A stretch of DNA of 64,000 nucleotides from Pseudoramibacter porci (GTDB lineage: Bacteria; Bacillota; Clostridia; Eubacteriales; Eubacteriaceae), in the NCBI RefSeq assembly GCF_009696145.1, contig NZ_VUMO01000002.1, forward strand, positions 1-64,000, given 5' to 3'. The notes beneath the pieces are model-generated. The model was not told the origin of the DNA. It saw only the letters and a list, made by a program, of their open reading frames with translations, and did no database searches. Of the stretch, positions 1 to 6,759 are shown piece after piece. Made by a program: the position numbers and the translations under genes. The stretch's first letter is position 1; each line of letters opens with the position of its first letter.

Positions 1-418
1 GATGGCGGTACTGCCTGCTTAAGATGCTGAGCTCAGCGTACTTGTCTTCTGCGATTTGAAAGGCACTTAACTGATTCCAGCGCGCCAGACCGTATTCTGC
101 GATTTTCATCGCGTCAACCTTGTCGGTCTTAACGCCGCGAATACTGAAAGTTCTGAAGCGCTTCATTGCCAGAGGATTGACGACGGCTACGAAGTAACCC
201 TGCTCCTGTAAATAGATCGCGACTTGAAGGTGATAAATGCCGGTTGCTTCCATCACGACTTTAACCTCGTTCTCACCTTTGGGGATTTGATCGATAAATT
301 GTTTTAATCCATATGTCGTGTGTTTAAACGTGATTGGCCCTTCGACGATTTCGCCATCTGACTTTAAGATGCATGCTGTGCTCTTGCCCTTTGAAATATC
401 AATACCTACGCTGATCAT
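1..418 (-). CDS. IS110-family transposase (DEDD recombinase), N-terminal part; 3' end off window
   Basis: The reading frame starts at an ATG at 418 and runs off the left edge, giving 139 codons. The protein opens MISVGIDISKGKST, the first RNase H-like strand of the DEDD domain of IS110 recombinases with the first catalytic Asp. It continues with VVMEATGIYH and VVNPLAMKRF and a KTDKVDA motif, all typical of this family. A GGAGG box at 424-428 lies just ahead of the ATG and fixes the start. IS110 enzymes catalyse RNA-guided insertion through a DEDD plus Ser active site; the Ser-containing C-terminal domain lies outside this window. Whether the full gene is intact cannot be judged. Confidence 0.9.
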   Translation of the reverse strand, partial: MISVGIDISKGKSTACILKSDGEIVEGPITFKHTTYGLKQFIDQIPKGENEVKVVMEATGIYHLQVAIYLQEQGYFVAVVNPLAMKRFRTFSIRGVKTDKVDAMKIAEYGLARWNQLSAFQIAEDKYAELSILSRQYRH

Positions 419-420
419 CT

Positions 421-670
421 CGACCTCCAAAAATAAGTAAGATTTGCAGCTGTTCCAACCACACTTATTACCGCTCATTTTAGCGCGTAACACGGAAGCT
501 ATTGTTCCAACCTGCTTAATCGAGTTTCTATAATAAGGGACTGGCTGACTGTTTTTATGTCGGATGCAATGACCCAAAAACCCGCACGTCAGGCCAGCTG
601 CTTCCCCTATTATATAAAAATAAGTGCAGCAGGATGAGAATTTCTTCTCTGTCTTGCTACACTTATATGG
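421..670 (-). ncRNA. Structured leader of IS110 recombinase; candidate bridge (guide) RNA
   Basis: This stretch has no ORF but much structure. Stems seen: AATAAGT/ACTTATT at 432-438 and 463-469; a long stem between about 541-550 and 590-600 closing a loop of about 40 nt; and ATAAGTG/CACTTAT at 620-626 and 660-666. TGTTCCAACC occurs twice, at 451-460 and 502-511. IS110-group elements are known to encode their bridge RNA in the non-coding end upstream of the recombinase, so position and structure fit. The assignment is inference; no covariance search was possible. Confidence 0.35.
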
Positions 671-673
671 TAC

Positions 674-693
674 TAAAATCCGCCTACTGGCGG
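674..693 (-). terminator. Weak intrinsic terminator after the CpXC gene
   Basis: CCGCC/GGCGG (680-684 and 689-693) forms a 5-bp stem with a 4-nt loop. On the minus strand it is followed by ATTTTAG. It sits about 20 bp past the CpXC stop codon. The stem is short, so efficiency is doubtful. Confidence 0.4.
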
Positions 694-714
694 AAATGTT
701 TTGGTTGAATCGGT

Positions 715-1356
715 TTAGCCGATCGCGGCAGCGGCCCATTTGTCGTCGATGACCCATTCTTTGCCGTGGCGGATGGCGCCGTGCTGGACGGTCACCGCCT
801 CGTCAAGGCGTTCGTAAAGCGCCTCGTCGATGGTCGCACTCGTGAGAACCTCGCCGCCCTTTAACACGTCGAGGTATTCCTTCCCGTCGTCGCTGTAGCC
901 GTCGTAGCGGATGGCGTCGTAATCGAGATCCGGATAAGTGTCCGCGACAGTGTGCGCCAGCAGATGTTTGTAGACTTCGACGGTGCGGTCGTCCCGGCCG
1001 GCATCAAAAATGCGGATTTTTTCGATGAAATCGTGGGGCATCGTCACAATCCGATAAATGTAGTGGTGATTTTTGGGGTCGGCCTTGCCCTTGTTAAAAA
1101 TCTCCCGGGTCTTCTCAACCGCCTCTTCGTCGACGAGGTAGATCATGATTTGCTGTTCCATCTCGTGATACAGACACGGGTAGCTCACCGGCGTCTCCGC
1201 TCCGCATTTCGGGCAGCGGAAGCGGAAGACCGAACCATCTCGGAAGGCCTCCTTCATTTCCGGGTTTTCTGTCGTGTTGATACTCTGCCAAATGGTAAAG
1301 GCGCTGGCGCGCCCGCACACCGGGCAGGTCACGTTCGCCTGCTGCTCAATGGACAT
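715..1356 (-). CDS. CpXC domain-containing protein
   Basis: A 213-residue cytoplasmic protein with two CPxCG knuckles, CPVCG at residues 11-15 and CPKCG at 48-52, which would hold one zinc ion. This pair and the following Pro/aromatic-rich stretch define the CpXC family, whose function is unknown. The remainder is an acidic alpha/beta region with no recognisable catalytic motif. There is no signal peptide or membrane segment. The gene is alone: a weak terminator follows it, and the next gene upstream is separated by its own strong terminator. An AGAGAGGAG box precedes the ATG. Family assignment is good; biochemical role is not known. Confidence 0.75.
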   Translation of the reverse strand: MSIEQQANVTCPVCGRASAFTIWQSINTTENPEMKEAFRDGSVFRFRCPKCGAETPVSYPCLYHEMEQQIMIYLVDEEAVEKTREIFNKGKADPKNHHYIYRIVTMPHDFIEKIRIFDAGRDDRTVEVYKHLLAHTVADTYPDLDYDAIRYDGYSDDGKEYLDVLKGGEVLTSATIDEALYERLDEAVTVQHGAIRHGKEWVIDDKWAAAAIG

Positions 1357-1419
1357 AGCGGTCTCCTCTCTTTTCGTGATTTTGCTTATTATTCTACCAC
1401 AGTTTTGTGCCGATCTGCC

Positions 1420-1465
1420 AAAAAGAAAAAAGGATGCGCCGCGTAAATTTTTCGCGAAACATCCT
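1420..1465 (-). terminator. Intrinsic terminator of the ABC/MarR/ferritin cluster
   Basis: AGGATG (1431-1436) pairs with CATCCT (1460-1465), extended by an inner CGCG pair. On the minus strand a T-rich run (1420-1430) follows. It lies just past the ABC ATPase stop at 1478 and so closes that transcription unit. Confidence 0.75.
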
Positions 1466-1477
1466 AATTTTTAGGCG

Positions 1478-2140
1478 TCAGCCCACTTCTGATAATTGGC
1501 CGTCTTCCATTTTGTAGATCCGGTCCACAAGGTCCAGCACTCTGGCGTCGTGGGGCACCATGACCGCGCCCTTGCCGCGCTTGTGCGCCTCCATCCGGAT
1601 CATTTCCACCGCGTGCCGGCCCCGTTCGGAATCCAGAGAGGCGGTGGGTTCGTCGGCCAGGATCAGGTCGCCGTCCGAGGCGAAGGCTCTGGCAATCGCC
1701 ACACGCTGTCTTTCGCCCCCGGAAAGTTTAGCCGGGAACTGATCGATGACGTGTTCGATGTTTAATTCCCGGAAAAGCTCCCGAACCGTTGCGTCATCCG
1801 TCTGCATCAGCACCGACAGCTGCTCTCCCGCCTTGAGGTAAGGCAGCAGCTGATGATTTTGGAAGATGAAGCCAATTTTCTCCCGTCGGATAGCTGTCCA
1901 GCGTTTTTGGGGCAGGTCCGAAACCTTTTGCCCGCAGAGGAAAATCTCGCCTGCATCCGCCGACAGCATCATCCCCGCAATGTTGAGCAGCGTGCTTTTC
2001 CCGCAGCCCGAAGGGCCGACGATGGCCACAAACTCCTCGGCCGCGACATCCAGGTCAACGTGGTTCAAAACCATTCTGCGCGACGGCCCGTCCGCGTAGG
2101 ATTTGACAATATCCTTTAAGGTCAAGACTGTGTTTTTCAC
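1478..2140 (-). CDS. ABC transporter ATP-binding protein (MacB/LolD type)
   Basis: A 220-residue nucleotide-binding subunit. Walker A is GPSGCGKST at about residues 42-50, the Q-loop region is FIFQNHQLLP, the signature is LSGGERQRVAIARA, and Walker B is LILADEPTASLD. The length and the FtsX-like partner place it in the MacB/LolD/FtsE group, which drives export or mechanotransmission rather than import. The H-loop reads VPHD where VTHD is usual. It overlaps the permease by the four bases of ATGA, so the two are translationally coupled. Substrate is unknown. Confidence 0.88.
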   Translation of the reverse strand: MKNTVLTLKDIVKSYADGPSRRMVLNHVDLDVAAEEFVAIVGPSGCGKSTLLNIAGMMLSADAGEIFLCGQKVSDLPQKRWTAIRREKIGFIFQNHQLLPYLKAGEQLSVLMQTDDATVRELFRELNIEHVIDQFPAKLSGGERQRVAIARAFASDGDLILADEPTASLDSERGRHAVEMIRMEAHKRGKGAVMVPHDARVLDLVDRIYKMEDGQLSEVG

Positions 2141-3219
2141 TGAAAATCACCTCCAATAATGCTGGCCGGATCGATTTTGCCGACCCTGGCCACCGTGGCC
2201 AAACTGCCCAGAACCGAGATCGCTACAAAAGCGCAGAGCACCAGCGCCACTTGCTGGGCTTCGAGAAAAAAGGGCATCGTTGCCGGAAGCGCTGCGCTCA
2301 TGCCGGCGGTCAGTGCAGCGGCGATCAGCGCGCCGCTGGCCGCGATGGTGATCACCTGACAGAGAATCATCCCCACCAGCCTGCGCATGGGGACGCCTAT
2401 GGCTTTCAGCACACCGTATTCCTTCTCTTTCTGGAGGTTGATCACAAAGAAAAAGATCCCGATGATCATCGCGGTGATCGCCACGAGGAGCCATTCCACC
2501 ATGGTGATGGTCATCTGTTCCGCCTGATATCCCGGAATGGCCTTGATCACTGCGGCCTTGGTGTAGACTTTGGTCCCGGCGATGGCGCCGCGGGCCTTTC
2601 CCTTGAGGGCCGCTCCGTGGACCGTGTTCTGAAAGGCGGGATTGGCCGCTTTCATGATGGCGCGGTAGGTATCGGTCGACATATAGGCGGCGGCAATGTG
2701 GCCGTACATAGCGTCTTGCGTAAAACCGACCACCTTTAATTTTATTTTTGACGCCGAATCTTCGATGGTATCGCCCACCTCGATGCCGGTGCTCTCAAAA
2801 TCGTCGTCGAGCACGATGGTGTTCTTTTCAGTTGTCAGTTTTTTCCCTTGGGTGACCTTTGGCGACAAAAAGCCATCCGGATCGATGGCGAAATACGTGA
2901 CGTCCTGCTTGTCGCCTTTATTGCCTTTCTGGAGATAGGTCCGCTGAACGTCAATGGGCGTGGCCTTGTCCTTGTATTTATTTTGTACGGCTGTGTATTC
3001 ATCTGGCGTCAGATTCGAGACCGTCAGGATCTTTTCCGAGTCATCGCTGAGAATAAATCGGTCCGCCGGCATGTTGTCAACACTAGAGGAGACCGCTCTT
3101 CCCAGACCTTTCACCAATCCGGACAGAAAGATCACCATAAACATCATCAAAATGACGATGACCTCTACCAGAAGGTATTTTTTCCAATTGTGCCGCATTT
3201 CTTTCCAAGCTAATTGCAT
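2137..3219 (-). CDS. FtsX-like ABC transporter permease
   Basis: A 360-residue membrane subunit starting MQLAWKEMRHNW. An in-frame ATG 14 codons upstream exists, but AGAGGA lies correctly spaced before 3219, so the shorter start is chosen. It has one N-terminal membrane segment, an extracytoplasmic domain of about 200 residues (MacB-like periplasmic core fold), then three C-terminal membrane segments with the FtsX-family motif LKAIGVPMRRL in between. Together with the ATPase it would form a homodimeric exporter. It lies in one minus-strand cluster downstream of an OhrR-like regulator, hinting at export linked to oxidative or antimicrobial stress. Substrate unknown. Confidence 0.85.
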   Translation of the reverse strand: MQLAWKEMRHNWKKYLLVEVIVILMMFMVIFLSGLVKGLGRAVSSSVDNMPADRFILSDDSEKILTVSNLTPDEYTAVQNKYKDKATPIDVQRTYLQKGNKGDKQDVTYFAIDPDGFLSPKVTQGKKLTTEKNTIVLDDDFESTGIEVGDTIEDSASKIKLKVVGFTQDAMYGHIAAAYMSTDTYRAIMKAANPAFQNTVHGAALKGKARGAIAGTKVYTKAAVIKAIPGYQAEQMTITMVEWLLVAITAMIIGIFFFVINLQKEKEYGVLKAIGVPMRRLVGMILCQVITIAASGALIAAALTAGMSAALPATMPFFLEAQQVALVLCAFVAISVLGSLATVARVGKIDPASIIGGDFQ

Positions 3220-3268
3220 ATTGTCCTCTTTTTGTTTTGTCTTTAATTTCAGAAAGAACAAGCCCGCA

Positions 3269-3766
3269 TCATTGTGCGGGCCTAATGGTTGATTCTGTTT
3301 TTTCGCCTTGCATCTCGATCACGGCTTTGTCCAGCAGCGATTTCAGAACGCGGACCTCATCCTCCGAAAGCTGTACACAATTTTGCACAGCCTCCGGAAT
3401 CTGCCGGGCTTGTGCCTTCAACTGTTCTCCGGCCTCCGTCAGGGAGATGAAAAGCGTCCGCTCGTTCGCCTCCGGCCGCGTGCGCCGCACCAGTCCCTGC
3501 TTTTCCAGACGCTTAAGCAGCGGGGTCAAGGTCCCGGAGTCTAGGAAGACCCGTTTCCCCAGCTGCCCGACCGTCATGCCGCCGTACTCCCAAAGGGCCA
3601 TCATCACCACATACTGGGTGTAGGTCAGTCCCAAGGGCTTCAGCGGTTTTCTGTACTGCCGCACCACTTCTTTAGCACAGACGTAGAGCGGAAAGCACAG
3701 CTGATCTTCCAGACAGAGCTGGTTTGGCGCCTGCTTCTGGCGCTCAGCTGGCGAATGCTTCTGCAA
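3269..3766 (-). CDS. MarR-family regulator of the OhrR (organic-peroxide sensing) type
   Basis: A 165-residue winged-helix repressor. The N-terminal LEDQLCFPLY matches the OhrR segment with the peroxide-sensing cysteine (Cys24 here). Tyr38 and Tyr49 fall where OhrR has the two tyrosines that hydrogen-bond the oxidised cysteine. The recognition part reads LDSGTLTPLLKRLE, also OhrR-like. OhrR proteins leave DNA when the Cys is oxidised. The gene overlaps the upstream flavodoxin gene by 23 bp and is followed 49 bp later by the ABC permease, so it probably regulates its own cluster. No second Cys near the C-terminus is seen, suggesting a one-Cys type; Cys18 and Cys30 are extra. Confidence 0.85.
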   Translation of the reverse strand: MQKHSPAERQKQAPNQLCLEDQLCFPLYVCAKEVVRQYRKPLKPLGLTYTQYVVMMALWEYGGMTVGQLGKRVFLDSGTLTPLLKRLEKQGLVRRTRPEANERTLFISLTEAGEQLKAQARQIPEAVQNCVQLSEDEVRVLKSLLDKAVIEMQGEKTESTIRPAQ

Positions 3767-4139
3767 AGCGCATGGCCTCTTGCTGATTTTTTTCAGAAGG
3801 CTTGCCGCGGAAATAGAGAGTCTGTTCTGCCACAGGGATGCCTTTTTCGTTCAACGCCGCCTTGATCAGGGCAATGGCGTGTTTGGATACCAAGGAGGTA
3901 GAAAAGACGACCGCCTTTTTCACCTGATCCTTTTTTAAGGTGTCTAAATAAGCCTTCAGATGTTCGTCGATGCCGTAGGCGTACAATGCGCCGCCGATGA
4001 AGAGCACGTCCACCGGCTGCGTCAGCGCCGCCTGGCTGTCGTCTACGGCGACCGCCTTCACGCCCATTGCCTTGGCAATGGCTTCTGCCACCAAGCGCGT
4101 ATTCCCAGATCTCGAATAATATCGAACTGCACTGTTCAT
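3744..4139 (-). CDS. Flavodoxin-like protein
   Basis: A 131-residue protein with the FMN phosphate-binding loop YYSRSGNTRLVAEAIA at residues 7-22 and alternating beta/alpha segments, including VDVLFIGGALYAYG, as in short-chain flavodoxins. It probably carries electrons as an FMN protein in the cytoplasm. It lies 16 bp downstream of a ferritin-like gene and overlaps the OhrR-like regulator, fitting a redox or oxygen-defence role. It is somewhat shorter than classical flavodoxins (about 140-150 residues), so a flavodoxin-domain reductase partner is also possible. Confidence 0.8.
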   Translation of the reverse strand: MNSAVRYYSRSGNTRLVAEAIAKAMGVKAVAVDDSQAALTQPVDVLFIGGALYAYGIDEHLKAYLDTLKKDQVKKAVVFSTSLVSKHAIALIKAALNEKGIPVAEQTLYFRGKPSEKNQQEAMRFAEAFAS

Positions 4140-4155
4140 CTGCCGCTCTCCTTCC

Positions 4156-4626
4156 TCAGAGCTGCTGGACCAGCCAGTTTTCTTTACCGATGCACGCGAT
4201 CAAATCCAGCTGCGCTTCTCCCCAGAACATATCTTCTTCTTCATCTTCGTAATATTTTGTGAGGATATCGTATGTTTTGTAATCCTGCCGGGCGGCCTCG
4301 ATCAGCGCGCTCAATCCTTCCAGGCCGTCCTTGGATACCTGCAGATCGTATTTGACCCATTCCACCGGATCTTTGCAAAGGGGCGCCGCTTCCTTGGCTT
4401 CCAGCTTGACATCACATCCCAGATCAATGAGCCGATCGGCACATTCCTGAACGTAGCCGCGTTCTTCTTCTGCGTGAGCTGCGTATTTTTCAGCCAGCTT
4501 GCTAAAACCTTCTGACGCGAAGATCCGAGACTGCAGGACGTGGCCATCTGCCTGCTGTGAGAGCTGAGAAACGATCATCTGTAATCCTTCTGCAACGACT
4601 TTTCTGTTTTCCATTTTGTTTGACAT
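4156..4626 (-). CDS. Ferritin-like (bacterioferritin/Dps-type) four-helix protein
   Basis: A 156-residue, mostly helical protein. The helices carry Glu and ExxH-type di-iron ligand patterns (for example KYAAHAEEER near residue 47 and YYEDEEED near residue 124), as in ferritin-like carboxylate-bridged di-iron proteins. It probably stores iron or consumes peroxide. It is the first gene of the minus-strand cluster that continues with flavodoxin, OhrR-like regulator and ABC exporter. A consensus-like promoter lies 70-100 bp upstream. Whether it forms a ferritin cage cannot be told from sequence alone. Confidence 0.7.
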   Translation of the reverse strand: MSNKMENRKVVAEGLQMIVSQLSQQADGHVLQSRIFASEGFSKLAEKYAAHAEEERGYVQECADRLIDLGCDVKLEAKEAAPLCKDPVEWVKYDLQVSKDGLEGLSALIEAARQDYKTYDILTKYYEDEEEDMFWGEAQLDLIACIGKENWLVQQL

Positions 4627-4694
4627 GATAAAATCTCCTTTTCGTATATTTGCCTGCTTCGTTTTTCTATTTTGAAAAATTTAATTGCACACAA

Positions 4695-4724
4695 CTTATA
4701 TGGTTATTTTATCCGGATCCTCAA
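4695..4724 (-). promoter_or_regulatory. Predicted sigma-A promoter of the ferritin cluster
   Basis: On the minus strand TTGAGG (4719-4724) and TATAAG (4695-4700) are 18 bp apart, about 70 bp ahead of the ferritin-like ATG. The sequence around it is AT-rich. Confidence 0.5.
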
Positions 4725-4750
4725 ATTTATCAATTCAGAACAGCCGTCTT

Positions 4751-4769
4751 TTCTCTCACAATGAGAGAA
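4751..4769. promoter_or_regulatory. 19-bp perfect dyad, possible TetR operator
   Basis: TTCTCTCA and TGAGAGAA flank a 3-bp centre. The dyad lies 2 bp past the tetR stop codon and about 27 bp upstream of the predicted ferritin promoter. Another TTCTCTCA half-site lies at about 4780-4787. No T-run follows on either strand, so an operator is likelier than a terminator. Confidence 0.4.
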
Positions 4770-4771
4770 CA

Positions 4772-5341
4772 CTATAAATTTCTCTCAAAAGAATCGAGCA
4801 GATAGGGTTTCAACGGCTCGGGAAGGGCCTCAACAATGAGCGCTGCCAGACTTTCCGCATTATAAGAAGACGAGCCGGTCAGCCACTTCCACCAAATCTG
4901 TCCCAAACCGTAGCAGAAAAAATGAATCATAAAAGAGAGCCGCTCGTCCATTTCTGCCTGATGCGTCTTTTTGGCCACCTCCCCCGAAAGAATCCCGATG
5001 TTGATGTCGCACATGTTTTCTACAAAAGAGTCGTGACCGCTGGTGTGTTCAAAGAGATTTTTCATATACTGCCGCTGGCTGTAGAGATAGCGGCAGCCCT
5101 CCGTCACCGAATCTTTCCAGGGGCGCGCCTCTTTTTGAAGCCCTGCCATGATCTGCCTGCAGTGTTCGGCGTAGTCCCAGGCCATGAGATCGTATTTGTC
5201 CCGAAAATGCCTGTAAAACGTCACCGGCGAATAGTCGCAATTATCTGCGATTTCCTGAATCGTAATCTTGTTCACGGCCTTGGTCTCAGCCAATTCCCTG
5301 AAGGAATCCGCCAGAATCTCTTTCGTCGTTTTCCGTTTCAT
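4772..5341 (-). CDS. TetR/AcrR-family regulator with DhaS-type C-terminal domain
   Basis: A 189-residue one-component regulator. The N-terminal helix-turn-helix reads KITIQEIADNCDYSPVTFYR followed by HFRDKYDL, the standard TetR recognition helix. The C-terminal part, with NLFEHTSGHDSF and a Trp-rich SFMIHFFCYGLGQIWW helix, resembles the TetR_C_8/DhaS-like ligand domain. It lies between the ribU terminator and the ferritin promoter, both on the same strand. The dyad at 4751-4769 is a candidate binding site. The ligand is unknown. Confidence 0.85.
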   Translation of the reverse strand: MKRKTTKEILADSFRELAETKAVNKITIQEIADNCDYSPVTFYRHFRDKYDLMAWDYAEHCRQIMAGLQKEARPWKDSVTEGCRYLYSQRQYMKNLFEHTSGHDSFVENMCDINIGILSGEVAKKTHQAEMDERLSFMIHFFCYGLGQIWWKWLTGSSSYNAESLAALIVEALPEPLKPYLLDSFERNL

Positions 5342-5410
5342 TTTTTTGCGCCGCCTTTTCTGTGTTTCAATTTCCCTGTTATTTTATCACAAGATCACGG
5401 CAGCCCAAAC

Positions 5411-5446
5411 AAAAAGCGAAGCCTGAAATTCAGACTTCGCTTTTTG
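5411..5446 (-). terminator. Intrinsic terminator of ribU (bidirectional)
   Basis: AAAAAGCGAAG and CTTCGCTTTTT form an 11-bp stem with a 13-nt loop. T-runs occur on both strands. It lies 19 bp past the ribU stop. Confidence 0.85.
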
Positions 5447-5464
5447 ATTTTGATCGATTGTGTC

Positions 5465-6049
5465 TTACGCGTCGGCCTTGGCGTGGCTGACCTTGTTTCG
5501 GTTAAAATCCCGGTCGAAAACCCGGGAGATGGATTTGTAAACTACGAAGGTGATCGCGCCGTTGAGCGCCGCTTTAATCAGGTTGAACGGAATGATGACC
5601 GGGACGATCATCGCCGCCACCGCTGCTCTCGGTGTGCCCATGAAAATCGGGGTCATCACCAGGTTCCAAGCGACCATCACGGCGGTCATGGTCAGGGTTC
5701 CGGCGATCAGCGCCGCGACCGCGCCGCCCTTTGTGTGGTGCTTCACGTAAATCAGTCCGGCGACGACGACATAGCTGCCCGTCGCAAAGAAATGCATCAT
5801 AATGCCGATGATCCCGCTGGAAGCCGAGACCGTCAGCCCCTGAACGATGCAGGCCACGGCGGTGATGATCAGACCGGCGCCCGGCCCGAACAAGAAGGTG
5901 CCGACGAGAATCGGAATGTCCGCCGGATCGTATTCCAAAAACGGGGCGGCCGGCATGATCGGGAAATGGATCAAATAAACCAGCAGAACCGACATCGCGA
6001 CCAATACCGCGAGATGTGCCAAAAAATGCGTTTTGCGCTGTGCTTTCAT
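5465..6049 (-). CDS. ribU: Riboflavin ECF transporter substrate-binding subunit RibU
   Basis: A 194-residue integral membrane protein with about five to six hydrophobic segments and the S-component signature FLEYDPADIPILVG at residues 37-50, which is diagnostic of RibU. It captures riboflavin and works with the shared energising module EcfA-EcfA'-EcfT; a copy of that module lies at 28453-31017 in this window. The gene has an FMN riboswitch and terminator directly upstream, confirming the substrate. AAGGAGG precedes the ATG by 10 nt. The C-terminal tail is basic and cytoplasmic. Confidence 0.95.
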   Translation of the reverse strand: MKAQRKTHFLAHLAVLVAMSVLLVYLIHFPIMPAAPFLEYDPADIPILVGTFLFGPGAGLIITAVACIVQGLTVSASSGIIGIMMHFFATGSYVVVAGLIYVKHHTKGGAVAALIAGTLTMTAVMVAWNLVMTPIFMGTPRAAVAAMIVPVIIPFNLIKAALNGAITFVVYKSISRVFDRDFNRNKVSHAKADA

Positions 6050-6094
6050 GTGAATGCTGCCTCCTTAGGAGTCTGCCCCGGGGTCTTTCGCGCG

Positions 6095-6132
6095 TAAAAA
6101 AAGTCCTGAAAATAAATAATTATTTTCAGGAC
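6095..6132 (-). terminator. Riboswitch-controlled terminator upstream of ribU
   Basis: GTCCTGAAAATAA and its complement (6103-6132) form a near-perfect 13-bp stem followed on the minus strand by seven T. It lies 20 bp past the FMN aptamer and is its expression platform. Confidence 0.92.
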
Positions 6133-6152
6133 GAGTCAAACACACACTGACC

Positions 6153-6269
6153 GTTTCTTTCATCCGGACTATACCGTCGGTTCTGGATTCACACCAGATC
6201 TGCCCAAAATGGCTCGCAGACTCGCATTTCGCATCACTGCCGGTGGGGAATTGCACCCCGCCCTGAAAC
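6153..6269 (-). promoter_or_regulatory. FMN riboswitch (RFN element)
   Basis: Read on the minus strand it contains the conserved blocks CAGGGCGGGGTGCAATTCCC, ACCGGCAGTGATGCGA, GCGAGCC, TGTGAATCCAG, ACCGACGGTATAGTCCGGAT and GAAAGAAAC in RFN order. P1 is GTTTC (6265-6269) with GAAAC (6153-6157). FMN binding should favour the terminator at 6095-6132 and shut off ribU. Confidence 0.97.
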
Positions 6270-6292
6270 AGACTGTTATTTTATTTGCCTCT

Positions 6293-6321
6293 ATTATAAC
6301 CTCGCGCGCTTACCTTGTCAA
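6293..6321 (-). promoter_or_regulatory. Promoter of the ribU transcript
   Basis: TTGACA (6316-6321) and TATAAT (6293-6298) with 17-bp spacing on the minus strand: a full consensus. The -35 box lies inside the last codons of the upstream ACT gene. Confidence 0.85.
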
Positions 6322-6747
6322 CAGTTCATCGCGTGCCAGCAGATTGGTCCGTTCGTCGCCGCTGAACAATTCAATCGCCTTGTCGTAGTCGGCGTCCGCC
6401 ACCTTCAGGATGATGATCGCGTTGTCGGTATTTTTCGGCAGGAAGGAATACGCGTAAGCGATACTGATGTCCGCACCGCCGAGAACTTCGACGATGCTGG
6501 CCATGCCGCCCGGTTCGTCCGGCACTTCGACGGCGAGCACCTGGGTTTCATTGGCCATGATGCCGGCCCCCTTTAAAGCCGCCATGCCCGCGTCCGAATC
6601 CTGAAGAATCAGGCGCAAGAGGCCGAAATCTTCCGATTCGGCGATGGTCAGTGAGCGGATATTGACCTTGGCGCCGGCCAGGGTGCGCAGCACTTTGGCT
6701 AACTGTCCTTCCTGATTTTGCATAAAAACTGAAACCTGTCTGATCAT
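6310..6747 (-). CDS. Tandem ACT-domain protein
   Basis: A 145-residue protein made of two ACT domains. The first begins IRQVSVFMQNQEGQLAKVLR and the second LAVEVPDEPGGMASIVEVLG at about residue 71; each shows the Gly turn between strand 1 and helix 1 where amino acids usually bind. Such small ACT pairs are commonly found next to phenylacetate-CoA ligases in anaerobes. Here the gene follows paaK by 12 bp, in one operon. It probably senses an (aromatic) amino acid and modulates the ligase or an associated oxidoreductase; the ligand is inferred, not shown. Confidence 0.85.
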   Translation of the reverse strand: MIRQVSVFMQNQEGQLAKVLRTLAGAKVNIRSLTIAESEDFGLLRLILQDSDAGMAALKGAGIMANETQVLAVEVPDEPGGMASIVEVLGGADISIAYAYSFLPKNTDNAIIILKVADADYDKAIELFSGDERTNLLARDELLTR

Positions 6748-6759
6748 ATGACTACCTCC

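Larger units (their letters stand above)
1..670 (-). mobile_element. IS110-family insertion sequence, upstream end (partial)
   Basis: The element comprises the recombinase gene fragment plus the structured non-coding stretch upstream of it. IS110 members usually lack clear terminal inverted repeats, so the right boundary near 670 is inferred from where the repeats and hairpins stop. The other end lies outside the window. Confidence 0.55.

Noticed and set aside
4675-4689. CAATTAAATT stretch resembling half of an ohrA operator upstream of the ferritin gene
   Set aside because: Only one half matches and the sequence is AT-rich, so chance is likely.
6065-6256. 63-codon minus-strand frame upstream of ribU
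   Set aside because: It lies entirely within the FMN aptamer and its terminator.
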